Shown here: positions 35,901 to 47,409 of the stretch, in pieces
Layout of the letters: every line of letters begins with the position of its first letter
Position numbering within the stretch: position 1 is the stretch's first letter
Assembly (NCBI GenBank): GCA_004026145.2
Contig: CP034980.1
Location: 3,091,730 to 3,155,729 of the forward strand
From: Takifugu bimaculatus
Lineage: Eukaryota > Chordata > Actinopteri > Tetraodontiformes > Tetraodontidae
DNA: 64,000 bases
Reading direction: 5' to 3'
Notes under the pieces: model-generated
Databases searched by the model: none
What the model was told of the DNA's origin: nothing
The model's input: the letters and a program-made list of their open reading frames with translations, nothing else
Program-made: the position numbers and the translations under genes

Positions 35901-37578
35901 ACAGAGGACAAGTGGGGGAAATGGAGAAGAAGTGGGACAAACAAATATAAAACACACTAAAACGCCACAATCGTGAATCGATTTGGCCAAAGGTTTTATT
36001 TGGATAGACTCATCCGTGATGAAAACCAGGTGAAATACTTCAACCTGCAGTGAGAGTCATATAAATGGACGGTGCTTTTACAACCAGATAACAACAGATG
36101 TACCTGCACAAACCTCAACACACTGATTGAAGATTGACAAGATGAGACCTGATGCCAGCGGAAACTAGCAGAACCTGATTTGAGCCAATATTGCGGGGTC
36201 AGAGACAAACCACTCCTGTACTATAAACAGTATGGCGCACAGTATGTGCAGTATGTGCGTCACATGCAGACTTTTATCTAAGAGTGTTGGCCTCTTGCCT
36301 ATTTTTTTTCCCGTGACATATGTGCTGTTCCCAAGAAAAAATAGACATGTAGCTCATTTGGACTATTGGCATGTCCTGCACCGACACCCCCCCCCACACA
36401 CACACACACTCTGAGTGGGTGTCAAAATCTAAATCATGCCATCATTTTATTGACTGTTTTCAAGAGTATAGGCCTACACCATGAAACCACAGAGGGGTGA
36501 CAACTCACACCCAGTTAGCTTTAATGTGCTTTACTGATCTATAATACTTAAAGACTTGTTTGAACTGCATTAGTTCTCTTTGAGCATTCTGCAAATACAG
36601 TATAATAAAACACTACCGACTGCTTGTCAATGTGTAATTACAATTGCTACCACATGGGGGCGAACGAGCTCACCAGTTACTTCTATCCTGTTATTATTTA
36701 GCATAAGGTTTCATTTTCTACTGAAGCTTAGATATTTACCAGCTTAGATATTTCATTCAGTGTTAGTGTTCACACAGCAGGGCTTTTTAACCAAGCTCAT
36801 GTGTATGCATTGAAGTTCATACTCACCGGCAGTGTGAAATAAGTCTCCTCAGCCGAGAGGCCTCGGTGAGGAGAGTACCGCACGTCGGTCAGCCCGGCCT
36901 GGTGCTCAAACTTCTGCAAGTTCTCTTGAGTTTGCTCTAAGTCCACAAACAGAGCAGGGTTTACTACAGCATTCTGTTCCATGCTAGCTTATTCAGAAAC
37001 CAAGGTAACATTCATGCAACAGCTCACTGACGTCTGTGTCGCACGCAGACGTATAAACAATCAGGATTAAATGTTCTGTTGACTTACTGATCATGATTGA
37101 GCTCATTAAAGATGTTGCTTTGGCTTTAACCACAGGAACCGTGGGCCTGGCAGGAGCCGCTTCCTCAACGTTCAGCAGCTTCAGCCCGCTCCCCTGGGAT
37201 CACAACCCAAATCAGTTTCATGAGTAAGCAGGAAAATCAAGAGTGTCTGGACAGGGAGTCACCTCTGCAGCATCCCTGAACGTGTGCTTCGGGATGACGG
37301 GGTCTGTCCACAAGATGTTGACGGACATGTCCGAAGGAGGCGAGTGCATCGGGGCCTCCATTAAGTCGTCGTAGCTGGTATTCCGTCGAGTCATTCCTAT
37401 TGGAGGCGATAAAGCTGCGAAGAATCCTGAAGATGTTCCAGACTCCAGCGCTGACAGAGATAAGGGAGGCAAATAAATAAGCTCTCAGAGCTGCTTCGCT
37501 GTAAAGACGCTGCTTCTGGATCCCACAGAAGGTAAAGACGAGACAATTACCTGGAATCTCTCCCTGGTCTGAGGCCAT
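32996..37578 (-). CDS. KIAA1191: p33MONOX / KIAA1191 orthologue, complete
   Basis: The human protein is a cytoplasmic putative NADPH-dependent flavin monooxygenase with a proposed neuronal role; its enzymatic activity is weakly established. Seven coding exons: 37578-37551, 37450-37263, 37193-37088, 36936-36827, 34134-33983, 33832-33651 and 33207-32996. They total 978 bases, giving 325 residues (human 305). Matches in order are MASDQGEIPALES, IGMTRRNTSYDDL, HSPPSDMS, VPVVKAKAT, KQTQENLQKFEHQAGL, PHRGLSAEET, SAQSTPS, then PPKIEI and the near-identical end LKPRDMNVLTPSGF. All junction phases agree. The fish form carries a TPSV tandem (three copies) and a Gly-rich run absent from human. Little folded-domain character is visible and the sequence looks largely disordered. 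The 2.7-kb intron between exons 4 and 5 holds a separate promoter-like block. Confidence 0.94.
35327..35385 (-). CDS. Possible alternative first coding exon inside KIAA1191
   Basis: A minus-strand ATG at 35385 opens 19 codons (starting MDKIKESVGLERQ) and runs into a strong GTATGT donor after AAAAG, leaving phase 2. It sits 100-170 bases downstream of a CCAAT/GC-box/X-box cluster, the position expected of a first exon. The phase fits the KIAA1191 exon at 33832 but not the one at 34134. It could therefore start a short KIAA1191 isoform or a separate small gene whose other exons I cannot see. The peptide is not recognised. Confidence 0.35.
35494..35553 (-). promoter_or_regulatory. CCAAT / GC-box / RFX X-box cluster in KIAA1191 intron 4
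   Basis: Within 60 bases there are two CCAAT boxes on the minus strand (35494-35498, 35535-35539), a GGGCGGGG GC box (35514-35521) and GTTGCCTGGCAAC (35541-35553), a near-perfect palindromic RFX-type X-box. The CCAAT orientation matches minus-strand transcription toward the putative exon at 35385. RFX X-boxes are typical of ciliary and MHC class II promoters. Confidence 0.55.
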
Positions 37579-38121
37579 TTTGATCGCTGATTTGGGCGCT
37601 GGCTGCAGGAGACAGATTGGAGGTGCGGTCAGCTCGGATCTAGAACGCAAATGACATGTTAGTGGGGAGCTGAATGGTAAGAAGCAAAGCGGCAAGAACG
37701 TGGAGAGAAGAGGCGGAATAACAAAGTCATCAAGCCATTTTCCAAACTGTGAGTGGGAGAATAAAGGCTCAGGCAGTCCTGTTCACTGTTTACGGTGCAG
37801 AACGCTCAGCTTGTGACCTGCCTCATATATAGAGACAGGGTGTCTGGTTACAGAACAGCCTGGAAAACAGTCTCAGCCACCCTCACACAGCCTCGCCTCT
37901 GTCAAATGTGAGGTCAAAGAGAGCCAGAAACCAACCTCGGTTAAACAACAACAACAACAACACACACACACACACACACACATACACAGAATCGAGTCCG
38001 CAATGGACCTTTGATGGGGTTAGCGTAAACACTCAAGGCCCAGCATCGAGAGTCGCCTGGGTTTTGAGGTGAACCTGCTCCGGTCTCATCTGCAGCCTGG
38101 CTGAGCTCTCTCTGCACACAC

Positions 38122-38224
38122 CTGCAGCTGAGGACGGACGGCAGCTCCGGAACCGGGACAATTTCTTGTAAGGCATTGGGAGTCATGTTTGGACCAGACG
38201 CTGCGTCAGCTGTTGTTGACGTCA
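38122..38224 (-). promoter_or_regulatory. KIAA1191: Candidate KIAA1191 5' non-coding exon and CRE
   Basis: A perfect TGACGTCA element lies at 38217-38224. Just downstream in the minus sense an ATG at 38186 opens 21 codons that run to a CTGCAG/GTGTGTG donor at 38122/38121. Splicing to the acceptor at the coding first exon (CTGCAG before the MASDQ exon) would put this ATG out of frame with KIAA1191, so it would be an upstream open reading frame, not an N-terminal extension. This is inferred from motifs and position. Confidence 0.4.
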
Positions 38225-39362
38225 CCGGTGACTTGCGCAATCAGGAACCGAAATCACAGCACGGGCGTGTGCGTACACTTGCAAACCAAGTCGTATTTGG
38301 TGCAAAACAACATTTTAAACTACTTATATGATGCGCGGTGAAGAAAGTTGCACACGCACGGAGGCTAATGGGTTATTTCCATGCCATTTGCAGCCCGCTC
38401 CGTGAAGGACAGCTCGTCGTGTGCTCGTCTGCAGTATTTCTAAGCACTTACCTCAGCCTGGATCACCAGTTGGTTAGATTATTCCACAGCTGAGGTGAGT
38501 TGGTCGACGAAGCTGCGCAGCTCGAACACACTGAACGAATAAATACTGCGTGTTTGTTCACTGTTTGGATCATCCATGACTTTTGGACGGAGAGCAAACA
38601 GACCGCGGGAACATCCGCACGGCACCGAAGACTCTTCTACATCAGCGGAAGTGACCGAGAAAACTTCGATGAATTAGTAATGTGGTGCGATATAAAGCCC
38701 ATAAACGGCAACAAAATGGGATTCAATGTCCTATATATCGAATTTTAATGCTATTTAAAATTCTATACTTTAATACAAAACCAAAGCAAATGTCTAAATA
38801 ATCTGTTAACAAAATAAATAAATTAAAAAATAAATTTTAAGACCTTTGCAATAGCCCCTCTGTGTGGACATAAGAGGCAGCACACCCACGCAAACGCTCC
38901 GTTTAGATCAATAGTCTCTGCAATAATCAATAATCTTCCCGCAGATACCATAAAGAATTCTTCAAGAAATAAATTCCTTTCCTTCCTTAGCCTTGATCCT
39001 TGGAAGATCAAGTGTCAAAGTTTCTCTGGAATTTGGCACATAACCAATTTTTACTCATCTCTTTCTCCTCCCCTTGATCATCCCCTAAAAAAGTAATTGA
39101 AATCAGTTAACTGATTTTGCTAAACAGACGCACCAGTTATCATATCACACAACCTCCTTGGGGGAGATAATAAGTCCAATAACAGCCAAACACTCAATTC
39201 TATCGGTCTCCTGCTACCAAGGAATAAAAACATCTTATCTTTAATAATCAGTCGGTCTTAATAGGCCTTTACTGATGTTACCATGTTATTTTGAGTATTT
39301 ATTGGAGAAACCCCAAAGTACATACGCACTTGCACACAAAACTGGTGTTTTTCACTGTTTTA

Positions 39363-39845
39363 TTATAAAAATAAAAGTAGACACAAAGTGATGTGACTAA
39401 TATTTCACAACTTAAAAAAGAAAACTCATTAAATAATTTCTATGCTGGCATAAATATAGAAAAAAACCCAAGATATGTTTGTGATCTTGTATCTAAAGTG
39501 CCCTCTTCTGCCAGCTTGTTCTTGATCAGAGGTTCTCCAGTGTCGAGCTGCCGCCGTAAGCGGCGGAAGTGACCTCAGCTGACGTCAGACTTCCCTATTT
39601 CCTCCTGGAACAGAGATGGACAGAAACATCAACACCAGCGCCGTGGCGTGGGAGTCAGTTCTACAGCCTCAATCCACTCACATGATTCTGCTCAGGATTT
39701 TGGACACCTTGCTGGGGTCCAGGCAATAGCGGAGGCCATTTTTCATGGTGACTCTGCAGGATCAGACAGGGAGAGTTTTAGACAGAACTCGTGTGAGGAG
39801 GAAAAAAAAAATCTTTTAAGCTCTATACAGACGAGAAAGTGTATC

Positions 39846-39884
<39 letters not shown>

Positions 39885-40357
39885 CGTGTGTGTGTGTGTG
39901 TGTATAACTGGGTTTTACTTTTGCTTTGCTTTGTCTGCTTTTATGGCGTAAAGCACCGTAAAGTTATGTTTCAATCATATGAAAAGTGCCCGATAACTAA
40001 AGTCTGACTGATTCAAACTGAGACATAATCAGCCTAAATGAGTCTTCAGTCCGATTCGACTGTGAACTTACTGAATCTCCACTCGGGTGCAGAAGGTGGT
40101 CTCGCGGTAGATCTGGATGTCCTTGATGTTGTTGCGGCCCCCCACCAATGTTGGACTGACATTCTGACAAAGACAGCTTTCAGTGTTGTGCACTAAAGGG
40201 GGGAGAGACAGAGAGGCGTTAGAAGAGTGTTCCTCTGTACATGTGGTACAGCAATGCAGGTAAATAATGCAGAACAACAGCGGAAGCCCTTACGCTGAGC
40301 CTCAGAGACGCAGACTGCGAGGGTGAGGAGCAGAATCAGCCTGATGATGCCGGACAT
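39363..40357 (-). CDS. CXC chemokine, copy 1 (86 residues) with 3' UTR
   Basis: Small secreted chemoattractant that would act on leukocyte G-protein-coupled receptors. Coding exons: 40357-40294, 40192-40072 and 39753-39678; the feature extends to a polyadenylation signal (TTTATT at 39358-39363). Exon 1 gives a signal peptide (MSGIIRLILLLTLAVCVSEAQ, cleavage near its end). Exon 2 carries the CxC motif in NTESCLCQN, not preceded by Glu-Leu-Arg, so it is a non-ELR form, and the third cysteine in TTFCTRVEI. Exon 3 carries the fourth in YCLDPSK and a short basic C-terminal helix. The four-cysteine pattern and intron phases (1, 2) are those of CXC chemokines. Copy-specific points are Val in the signal peptide where all other copies have Ile, Leu in KNGLRYC (shared with copy 8) and one Lys in SKV. 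I do not assign a subfamily number. Confidence 0.9.
39551..39566 (-). other. GC-rich dyad in the chemokine 3' UTR
   Basis: CCGCCG-TAAG-CGGCGG can form a six-pair stem with a four-base loop in the transcript, 110-130 bases after the stop codon of copy 1. It is present in copies 1, 2, 3, 5 and 6. One pair is broken in copies 4, 7 and 8. A TGACGTCA octamer follows at 39580-39587. No known element is recognised. Confidence 0.5.
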
Positions 40358-40445
40358 GTTGGATCGAAGCTCTGATTCAGTGGAGGAGAACCCAAAGTTG
40401 TCTGGCTGTTGGAGGAGCAGAGTGATGAGCACAGATTGAAAGGCT

Positions 40446-40527
40446 CCTTAAATAACCCCCAGATTTCCACACTGCCCACGTCACCTCTTCCGTTCAGGAC
40501 GGCAAATCTCTCCACTAGAAAGTGAAA
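40446..40527 (-). promoter_or_regulatory. Chemokine core promoter: ISRE-type element and TATA-like box (copy 1; same in all copies)
   Basis: TTATTTAA (read on the minus strand, 40448-40455) lies about 90 bases upstream of the ATG. About 70 bases further upstream is GAAAGTGAAA (40518-40527), an exact GAAANNGAAA interferon-stimulated response element core, extended by a third GAAA three bases on. The identical core occurs at 42316-42325, 44039-44048, 45841-45850, 47572-47581, 49300-49309, 51069-51078 and 52847-52856, upstream of copies 2 to 8. Confidence 0.7.
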
Positions 40528-40721
40528 CCTGAAAGCTCATGACTAAATCCAAGCTGGCCTCCATGGCCAAATTATTAACTGACATTTAAGTTTAGCCTTT
40601 AATGATGCCGTTTTGAAGCACAAATTAATTATTATATCATTATTTTTTAAAAGTGACATTTGGATCACATCTATGAGTAGAAAAGCTGCCAGAGAGCAAA
40701 GACCCCCGCAAGCAGCTCATA

Positions 40722-41003
40722 GTACTGTATAGAATAGTATAGTATGGTATAGTATAGTATGGTATGGTATGGTATGGTATGGTATAGTATAGTATAGTAT
40801 AGTATAGTATAGTATAGTATAGTATAGTATAGTATAGTATGGTATGGTATGGTATGGTATGGTATGGTATGGTATAGTATAGTATAGTATAGTATAGTAT
40901 AGTATAGTATAGTATAATATAGTATAATATAGTATAGTATAGTATGGTATTGTATAGTATAGTACAGTATAGTATAGTATTGTATGGTATTGTATGGTAT
41001 ACT
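40722..41003. repeat. GTATA/GGTAT pentanucleotide microsatellite, unit 1 spacer
   Basis: About 280 bases of TATAG and TATGG pentamers in alternating blocks. The same array ends every unit, at about 42521-42724, 44247-44524, 46046-46256, 47777-47985, 49503-49733, 51270-51508 and 53050-53200, each with its own block pattern. The long Tyr/Thr/Ile-rich open frames over these tracts are repeat artefacts. Confidence 0.95.
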
Positions 41004-41502
41004 ATAACAGCCAAACACTCACTTCTATCGGTCTCCTGCTACCAAGGAATAAAAACATCTTATCTTTAATAATCACTCGGTCTTAATAGGCCTTTACTGA
41101 TGTTACCATGTTATTTTGAGTATTTATTGGAGAAACCCCAAAGTACATACGCACTTGCACACAAAACTGGTGTTTTTCACTGTTTTATTATAAAAATAAA
41201 AGTAGACACAAAGTGATGTGACTAATATTTCACAACTTAAAAAAGAAAACTCATTAAATAATTTCTATGCTGGCATAAATATAGAAAAAAACCCAAGATA
41301 TGTTTGTGATCTTGTATCTAAAGTGCCCTCTTCTGCCAGCTTGTTCTTGATCAGAGGTTCTCCAGTGTCGAGCTGCCGCCGTAAGCGGCGGAAGTGACCT
41401 CAGCTGACGTCAGACTTCCCTATTTCCTCCTGGAACAGAGATGGACAGAAACATCAACACCAGCGCCGTGGCGTGGGAGTCAGTTCTACAGCCTCAATCC
41501 AC

Positions 41503-41673
41503 TCACATGATTCTGCTCAGGATTTTGGACACCTTCTTGCTGGGGTCCAGGCAATAGCGGCGGCCATTTTTCATGGTGACTCTGCAGGATCAGACAGGGA
41601 GAGTTTTAGACAGAACTCGTGTGAGGAGGAAAAAAAAAATCTTTTAAGCTCTATAAAGACGAGAAAGTGTATC

Positions 41674-41704
<31 letters not shown>

Positions 41705-42155
41705 ACTTGGTTTTACTTTTGCTTTGCTTTGTCTGCTTTTATGGCGTAAAGCACCGTAAAGTTATGTTTCAATCATATGAAAAGTGCCCGATAACTAAAG
41801 TCTGACTGATTCAAACTGAGACATAATCAGCCTAAATGAGTCTTCAGTCCGATTCGACTGTGAACTTACTGAATCTCCACTCGGGTGCAGAAGGTGGTCT
41901 CGCGGTAGATCTGGATGTCCTTGATGTTGTTGCGGCCCCCCACCAATGTTGGACTGACATTCTGACAAAGACAGCTTTCAGTGTTGTGCACTAAAGGGGG
42001 GAGAGACAGAGAGGCGTTAGAAGAGTGTTCCTCTGTACATGTGGTACAGCAATGCAGGTAAATAATGCAGAACAACAGCGGAAGCCCTTACGCTGAGCCT
42101 CAGAGATGCAGACTGCGAGGGTGAGGAGCAGAATCAGCCTGATGATGCCGGACAT
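41503..42155 (-). CDS. CXC chemokine, copy 2 (87 residues)
   Basis: Coding exons: 42155-42092, 41990-41870 and 41581-41503. All four cysteines and all splice signals are intact. It differs from copy 1 by Ile in the signal peptide (AVCISEAQ), an extra in-frame AAG codon in exon 3 (SKKV) and Arg in KNGRRYC. Intron 2 has a pure GT repeat. Confidence 0.9.
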
Positions 42156-43227
42156 GTTGGATCGAAGCTCTGATTCAGTGGAGGAGAACCCAAAGTTGTC
42201 TGGCTGTTGGAGGAGCGGAGTGATGAGCACAGATTGAAAGGCTCCTTAAATAACCCCCAGATTTCCACACTGCCCACGTCACCTCTTCCGTTCAGGACGG
42301 CAAATCTCTCCACTAGAAAGTGAAACCTGAAAGCTCATGACTAAATCCAAGCTGGCCTCCATGGCCAAATTATTAACTGACATTTAAGTTTAGCCTTTAA
42401 TGATGTCGTTTTGTTAGCACAAATTAATTATTATATCATTATTTTTTAAAAGTGACATTTGGATCACATCTATGAGTAGAAAAGCTGCCAGAGAGCAAAG
42501 ACCCCCGCAAGCAGCTCATAGTACTGTATAGTATAGTATAGTATAGTATAGTATAGTATAGTATAGTATAGTATAGTATGGTATGGTATGGTATGGTATG
42601 GTATGGTATGGTATAGTATAGTATAGTATAGTATAGTATAGTATAGTATAGTATAGTATAGTATAGTATAGTATAATATAATATAGTATAATATAGTATA
42701 GTATTGTATGGTATTGTATGGTATACTATAACAGCCAAACACTCAATTCTATCGGTCTCCTGCTACCAAGGAATAAAAACATCTTATCTTTAATAATCAG
42801 TCGGTCTTAATAGGCCTTTACTGATGTTACCATGTTATTTTGAGTATTTATTGGAGAAATCCCAAAGTACATACGCACTTGCACACAAAACTGGTGTTTT
42901 TCACTGTTTTATTATAAAAATAAAAGTAGACACAAAGTGATGTGACTAATATTTCACAACTTAAAAAAGAAAACTCATTAAATAATTTCTATGCTGGCAT
43001 AAATATAGAAAAAAAACCCAAGATATGTTTGTGATCTTGTATCTAAAGTGCCCTCTTCTGCCAGCTTGTTCTTGATCAGAGGTTCTCCAGTGTCGAGCTG
43101 CCGCCGTAAGCGGCGGAAGTGACCTCAGCTGACGTCAGACTTCCCTATTTCCTCCTGGAACAGAGATGGACAGAAACATCAACACCAGCGCCGTGGCGTG
43201 GGAGTCAGTTCTACAGCCTCAATCCAC

Positions 43228-43393
43228 TCACATGATTCTGCTCAGGATTTTGGACACCTTGCTGGGGTCCAGGCAATAGCGGCGGCCATTTTTCATGGTG
43301 ACTCTGCAGGATCAGACAGGGAGAGTTTTAGACAGAACTCGTGTGAGGAGGAAAAAAAAAATCTTTTAAGCTCTATAAAGACGAGAAAGTGTA

Positions 43394-43428
<35 letters not shown>

Positions 43429-43879
43429 ACTGGGTTTTACTTTTGCTTTGCTTTGTCTGCTTTTATGGCGTAAAGCACCGTAAAGTTATGTTTCAATCAT
43501 ATGAAAAGTGCCCGATAACTAAAGTCTGACTGATTCAAACTGAGACATAATCAGCCTAAATGAGTCTTCAGTCCGATTCGACTGTGAACTTACTGAATCT
43601 CCACTCGGGTGCAGAAGGTGGTCTCGCGGTAGATCTGGATGTCCTTGATGTTGTTGCGGCCCCCCACCAATGTTGGACTGACATTCTGACAAAGACAGCT
43701 TTCAGTGTTGTGCACTAAAGGGGGGAGAGACAGAGAGGTGTTAGAAGAGTGTTCCTCTGTACATGTGGTACAGCAATGCAGGTAAATAATGCAGAACAAC
43801 AGCGGAAGCCCTTACGCTGAGCCTCAGAGATGCAGACTGCGAGGGTGAGGAGCAGAATCAGCCTGATGATGCCGGACAT
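43228..43879 (-). CDS. CXC chemokine, copy 3 (86 residues)
   Basis: Coding exons: 43879-43816, 43714-43594 and 43303-43228. Intact. It is like copy 2 in the signal peptide and KNGRRYC but has the single-Lys exon 3 of copy 1. One base is missing in the promoter (CGTCACTCTT instead of CGTCACCTCTT), between the TATA-like box and the GAAANNGAAA element. Confidence 0.9.
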
Positions 43880-44246
43880 GTTGGATCGAAGCTCTGATTC
43901 AGTGGAGGAGAACCCAAAGTTGTCTGGCTGTTGGAGGAGCGGAGTGATGAGCACAGATTGAAAGGCTCCTTAAATAACCCCCAGATTTCCACACTGCCCA
44001 CGTCACTCTTCCGTTCAGGACGGCAAATCTCTCCACTAGAAAGTGAAACCTGAAAGCTCATGACTAAATCCAAGCTGGCCTCAATGGCCAAATGATTAAC
44101 TGACATTTAAGTTTAGCCTTTAATGATGCCGTTTTGTAGCACAAATTAATTATTATATCATTATTTTTTAAAAGTGACATTTGGATCACATCTATGAGTA
44201 GAAAAGCTGCCAGAGAGCAAAGACCCCCGCAAGCAGCTCATAGTAC

Positions 44247-44524
44247 TGTATAGTATAGTATAGTATAGTATAGTATAGTATAGTATAGTATAGTATAGTA
44301 TGGTATGGTATGGTATAGTATAGTATAGTATAGTATAGTATAGTATAGTATAGTATGGTATGGTATGGTATGGTATGGTATGGTATGGTATCTGGTCTGG
44401 TCTGGTATGGTATAGTATAGTCTCGTTATAGTATAGTATCGTATAGTATAGTATAGTATAGTATAGTATGGTATTGTATAGTATAGTACAGTATAGTATA
44501 GTATTGTATGGTATTGTATGGTAT
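44247..44524. repeat. Unit 3 microsatellite with CTGGT and TCG interruptions
   Basis: The unit 3 spacer is the most irregular of the eight. Its pentamer run is broken by TCTGGTCTGGTCTGG near 44391-44406 and by TCG-containing units near 44422-44443, which marks this copy out from its neighbours. Confidence 0.85.
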
Positions 44525-45027
44525 ACTATAACAGCCAAACACTCAATTCTATCGGTCTCCTGCTACCAAGGAATAAAAACATCTTATCTTTAATAATCAG
44601 TCGGTCTTAATAGGCCTTTACTGATGTTACCATGTTATTTTGAGTATTTATTGGAGAAACCCCAAAGTACAATACGCACTTGCACACAAAACTGGTGTTT
44701 TTCACTGTTTTATTATAAAAATAAAAGTAGACACAAAGTGATGTGACTATATTTCACAACTTAAAAAAGAAAAACTCATTAAATAATTTCTATGCTGGCA
44801 TAAATATAGAAAAAAACCCAAGATATGTTTGTGATCTTGTATCTAAAGTGCCCTCTTCTGCCAGCTTGTTCTTGATCAGAGGTTCTCCAGTGTCGAGCTG
44901 CCGCCGTAAGAGGCGGAAGTGACCTCAGCTGACGTCAGACTTCCCTATTTCCTCCTGGAACAGAGATGGACAGAAACATCAACACCAGCGCCGTGGCGTG
45001 GGAGTCAGTTCTACAGCCTCAATCCAC

Positions 45028-45198
45028 TCACATGATTCTGCTCAGGATTTTGGACACCTTCTTGCTGGGGTCCAGGCAATAGCGGCGGCCATTTTTCATG
45101 GTGACTCTGCAGGATCAGACAGGGAGAGTTTTAGACAGAACTCGTGTGAGGAGGAAAAAAAAAATCTTTTAAGCTCTATAAAGACGAGAAAGTGTATC

Positions 45199-45229
<31 letters not shown>

Positions 45230-45680
45230 ACTGGGTTTTACTTTTGCTTTGCTTTGTCTGCTTTTATGGCGTAAAGCACCGTAAAGTTATGTTTCAATCA
45301 TATGAAAAGTGCCCGATAACTAAAGTCTGACTGATTCAAACTGAGACATAATCAGCCTAAATGAGTCTTCAGTCCGATTCGACTGTGAACTTACTGAATC
45401 TCCACTCGGGTGCAGAAGGTGGTCTCGCGGTAGATCTGGATGTCCTTGATGTTGTTGCGGCCCCCCACCAATGTTGGACTGACATTCTGACAAAGACAGC
45501 TTTCAGTGTTGTGCACTAAAGGGGGGAGAGACAGAGAGGCGTTAGAAGAGTGTTCCTCTGTACATGTGGTACAGCAATGCAGGTAAATAATGCAGAACAA
45601 CAGCGGAAGCCCTTACGCTGAGCCTCAGAGATGCAGACTGCGAGGGTGAGGAGCAGAATCAGCCTGATGATGCCGGACAT
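45028..45680 (-). CDS. CXC chemokine, copy 4 (87 residues)
   Basis: Coding exons: 45680-45617, 45515-45395 and 45106-45028. Intact, predicted protein the same as copy 2 (Lys-Lys in exon 3, Arg in KNGRRYC). The 3' UTR dyad is changed by one base (AAGAGGCGG for AAGCGGCGG), as in copies 7 and 8. Confidence 0.9.
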
Positions 45681-46758
45681 GTTGGATCGAAGCTCTGATT
45701 CAGTGGAGGAGAACCCAAAGTTGTCTGGCTGTTGGAGGAGCGGAGTGATGAGCACAGATTGAAAGGCTCCTTAAATAACCCCCAGATTTCCACACTGCCC
45801 ACGTCACCTCTTCCGTTCAGGACGGCAAATCTCTCCACTAGAAAGTGAAACCTGAAAGCTCATGACTAAATCCAAGCTGGCCTCCATGGCCAAATTATTA
45901 ACTGACATTTAAGTTTAGCCTTTAATGATGCCGTTTTGTAGCACAAATTAATTATTATATCATTATTTTTTAAAAGTGACATTTGGATCACATCTATGAG
46001 TAGAAAAGCTGCCAGAGAGCAAAGACCCCCGCAAGCAGCTCATAGTACTGTATAGTATAGTATAGTATAGTATAGTATAGTATAGTATAGTATAGTATAG
46101 TATAGTATAGTATAGTATGGTATGGTATGGTATGGTATGGTATAGTATAGTATAGTATAGTATAGTATAGTATAGTATAGTATAGTATAGTATAGTATGG
46201 TATTGTATAGTATAGTACAGTATAGTATAGTATTGTATGGTATTGTATGGTATACTATAACAGCCAAACACTCAATTCTATCGGTCTCCTGCTACCAAGG
46301 AATAAAAACATCTTATCTTTAATAATCAGTCGGTCTTAATAGGCCTTTACTGATGTTACCATGTTATTTTGAGTATTTATTGGAGAAACCCCAAAGTACA
46401 TACGCACTTGCACACAAAAAACTGGTGTTTTTTCACTGTTTTATTATAAAAATAAAAGTAGACACAAAGTGATGTGACTAATATTTCACAACTTAAAAAA
46501 GAAAACTCATTAAATAATTTCTATGCTGGCATAAATATAGAAAAAAACCCAAGATATGTTTGTGATATTGTATCTAAAGTGCCCTCTTCTGCCAGCTTGT
46601 TCTTGATCAGAGGTTCTCCAGTGTCGAGCTGCCGCCGTAAGCGGCGGAAGTGACCTCAGCTGACGTCAGACTTCCCTATTTCCTCCTGGAACAGAGATGG
46701 ACAGAAACATCAACACCAGCGCCGTGGCGTGGGAGTCAGTTCTACAGCCTCAATCCAC

Positions 46759-47409
46759 TCACATGATTCTGCTCAGGATTTTGGACACCTTCTTGCTGGG
46801 GTCCAGGCAATAGCGGCGGCCATTTTTCATGGTGACTCTGCAGGATCAGACAGGGAGAGTTTTAGACAGAACTCGTGTGAGGAGGAAAAAAAAAATCTTT
46901 TAAGCTCTATAAAGACGAGAAAGTGTATCGTGTGTGTGTGTGTGTGTGTGTGTGTATAACTTGGTTTTACTTTTGCTTTGCTTTGTCTGCTTTTATGGCG
47001 TAAAGCACCGTAAAGTTATGTTTCAATCATATGAAAAGTGCCCGATAACTAAAGTCTGACTGATTCAAACTGAGACATAATCAGCCTAAATGAGTCTTCA
47101 GTCCGATTCGACTGTGAACTTACTGAATCTCCACTCGGGTTGCAGAAGGTGGTCTCGCGGTAGATCTGGATGTCCTTGATGTTGTTGCGGCCCCCACCAA
47201 TGTTGGACTGACATTCTGACAAAGACAGCTTTCAGTGTTGTGCACTAAAGGGGGGAGAGACAGAGAGGCGTTAGAAGAGTGTTCCTCTGTACATGTGGTA
47301 CAGCAATGCAGGTAAATAATGCAGAACAACAGCGGAAGCCCTTACGCTGAGCCTCAGAGATGCAGACTGCGAGGGTGAGGAGCAGAATCAGCCTGATGAT
47401 GCCGGACAT
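46759..47409 (-). CDS. CXC chemokine, copy 5, exon 2 scrambled by two offsetting indels
   Basis: Coding exons: 47409-47346, 47244-47124 and 46837-46759. Exon 2 has lost one C near 47190 (five C where other copies have six) and gained one T near 47141. Total length and splice phase are unchanged, but about 20 residues between the two points are read in another frame. The stretch after SPTLVG becomes Ala/Thr/Ser/Arg-rich and the third conserved cysteine is lost. The protein as written could not form the second chemokine disulphide. The signal peptide, CxC motif and exon 3 are normal. Either this copy is decaying or two base calls are wrong. Confidence 0.75.

Noticed and set aside
39648..40007. 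Plus-strand open frames of about 110 codons repeated in every array unit
   Set aside because: They run antisense to chemokine exon 3 and through the intronic GT repeat. The true gene on the minus strand has the four cysteines, signal peptide and splice sites.
40193..40432. 79-codon continuous chemokine-like frame from exon 1 into intron 1
   Set aside because: It reads through a good GTAAG donor into intron sequence. The spliced version gives the full CXC fold.
40640..41018. Tyr/Thr/Ile-rich open frames over the spacers
   Set aside because: These are a pure reading of TATAG/TATGG pentamers, so a repeat artefact.
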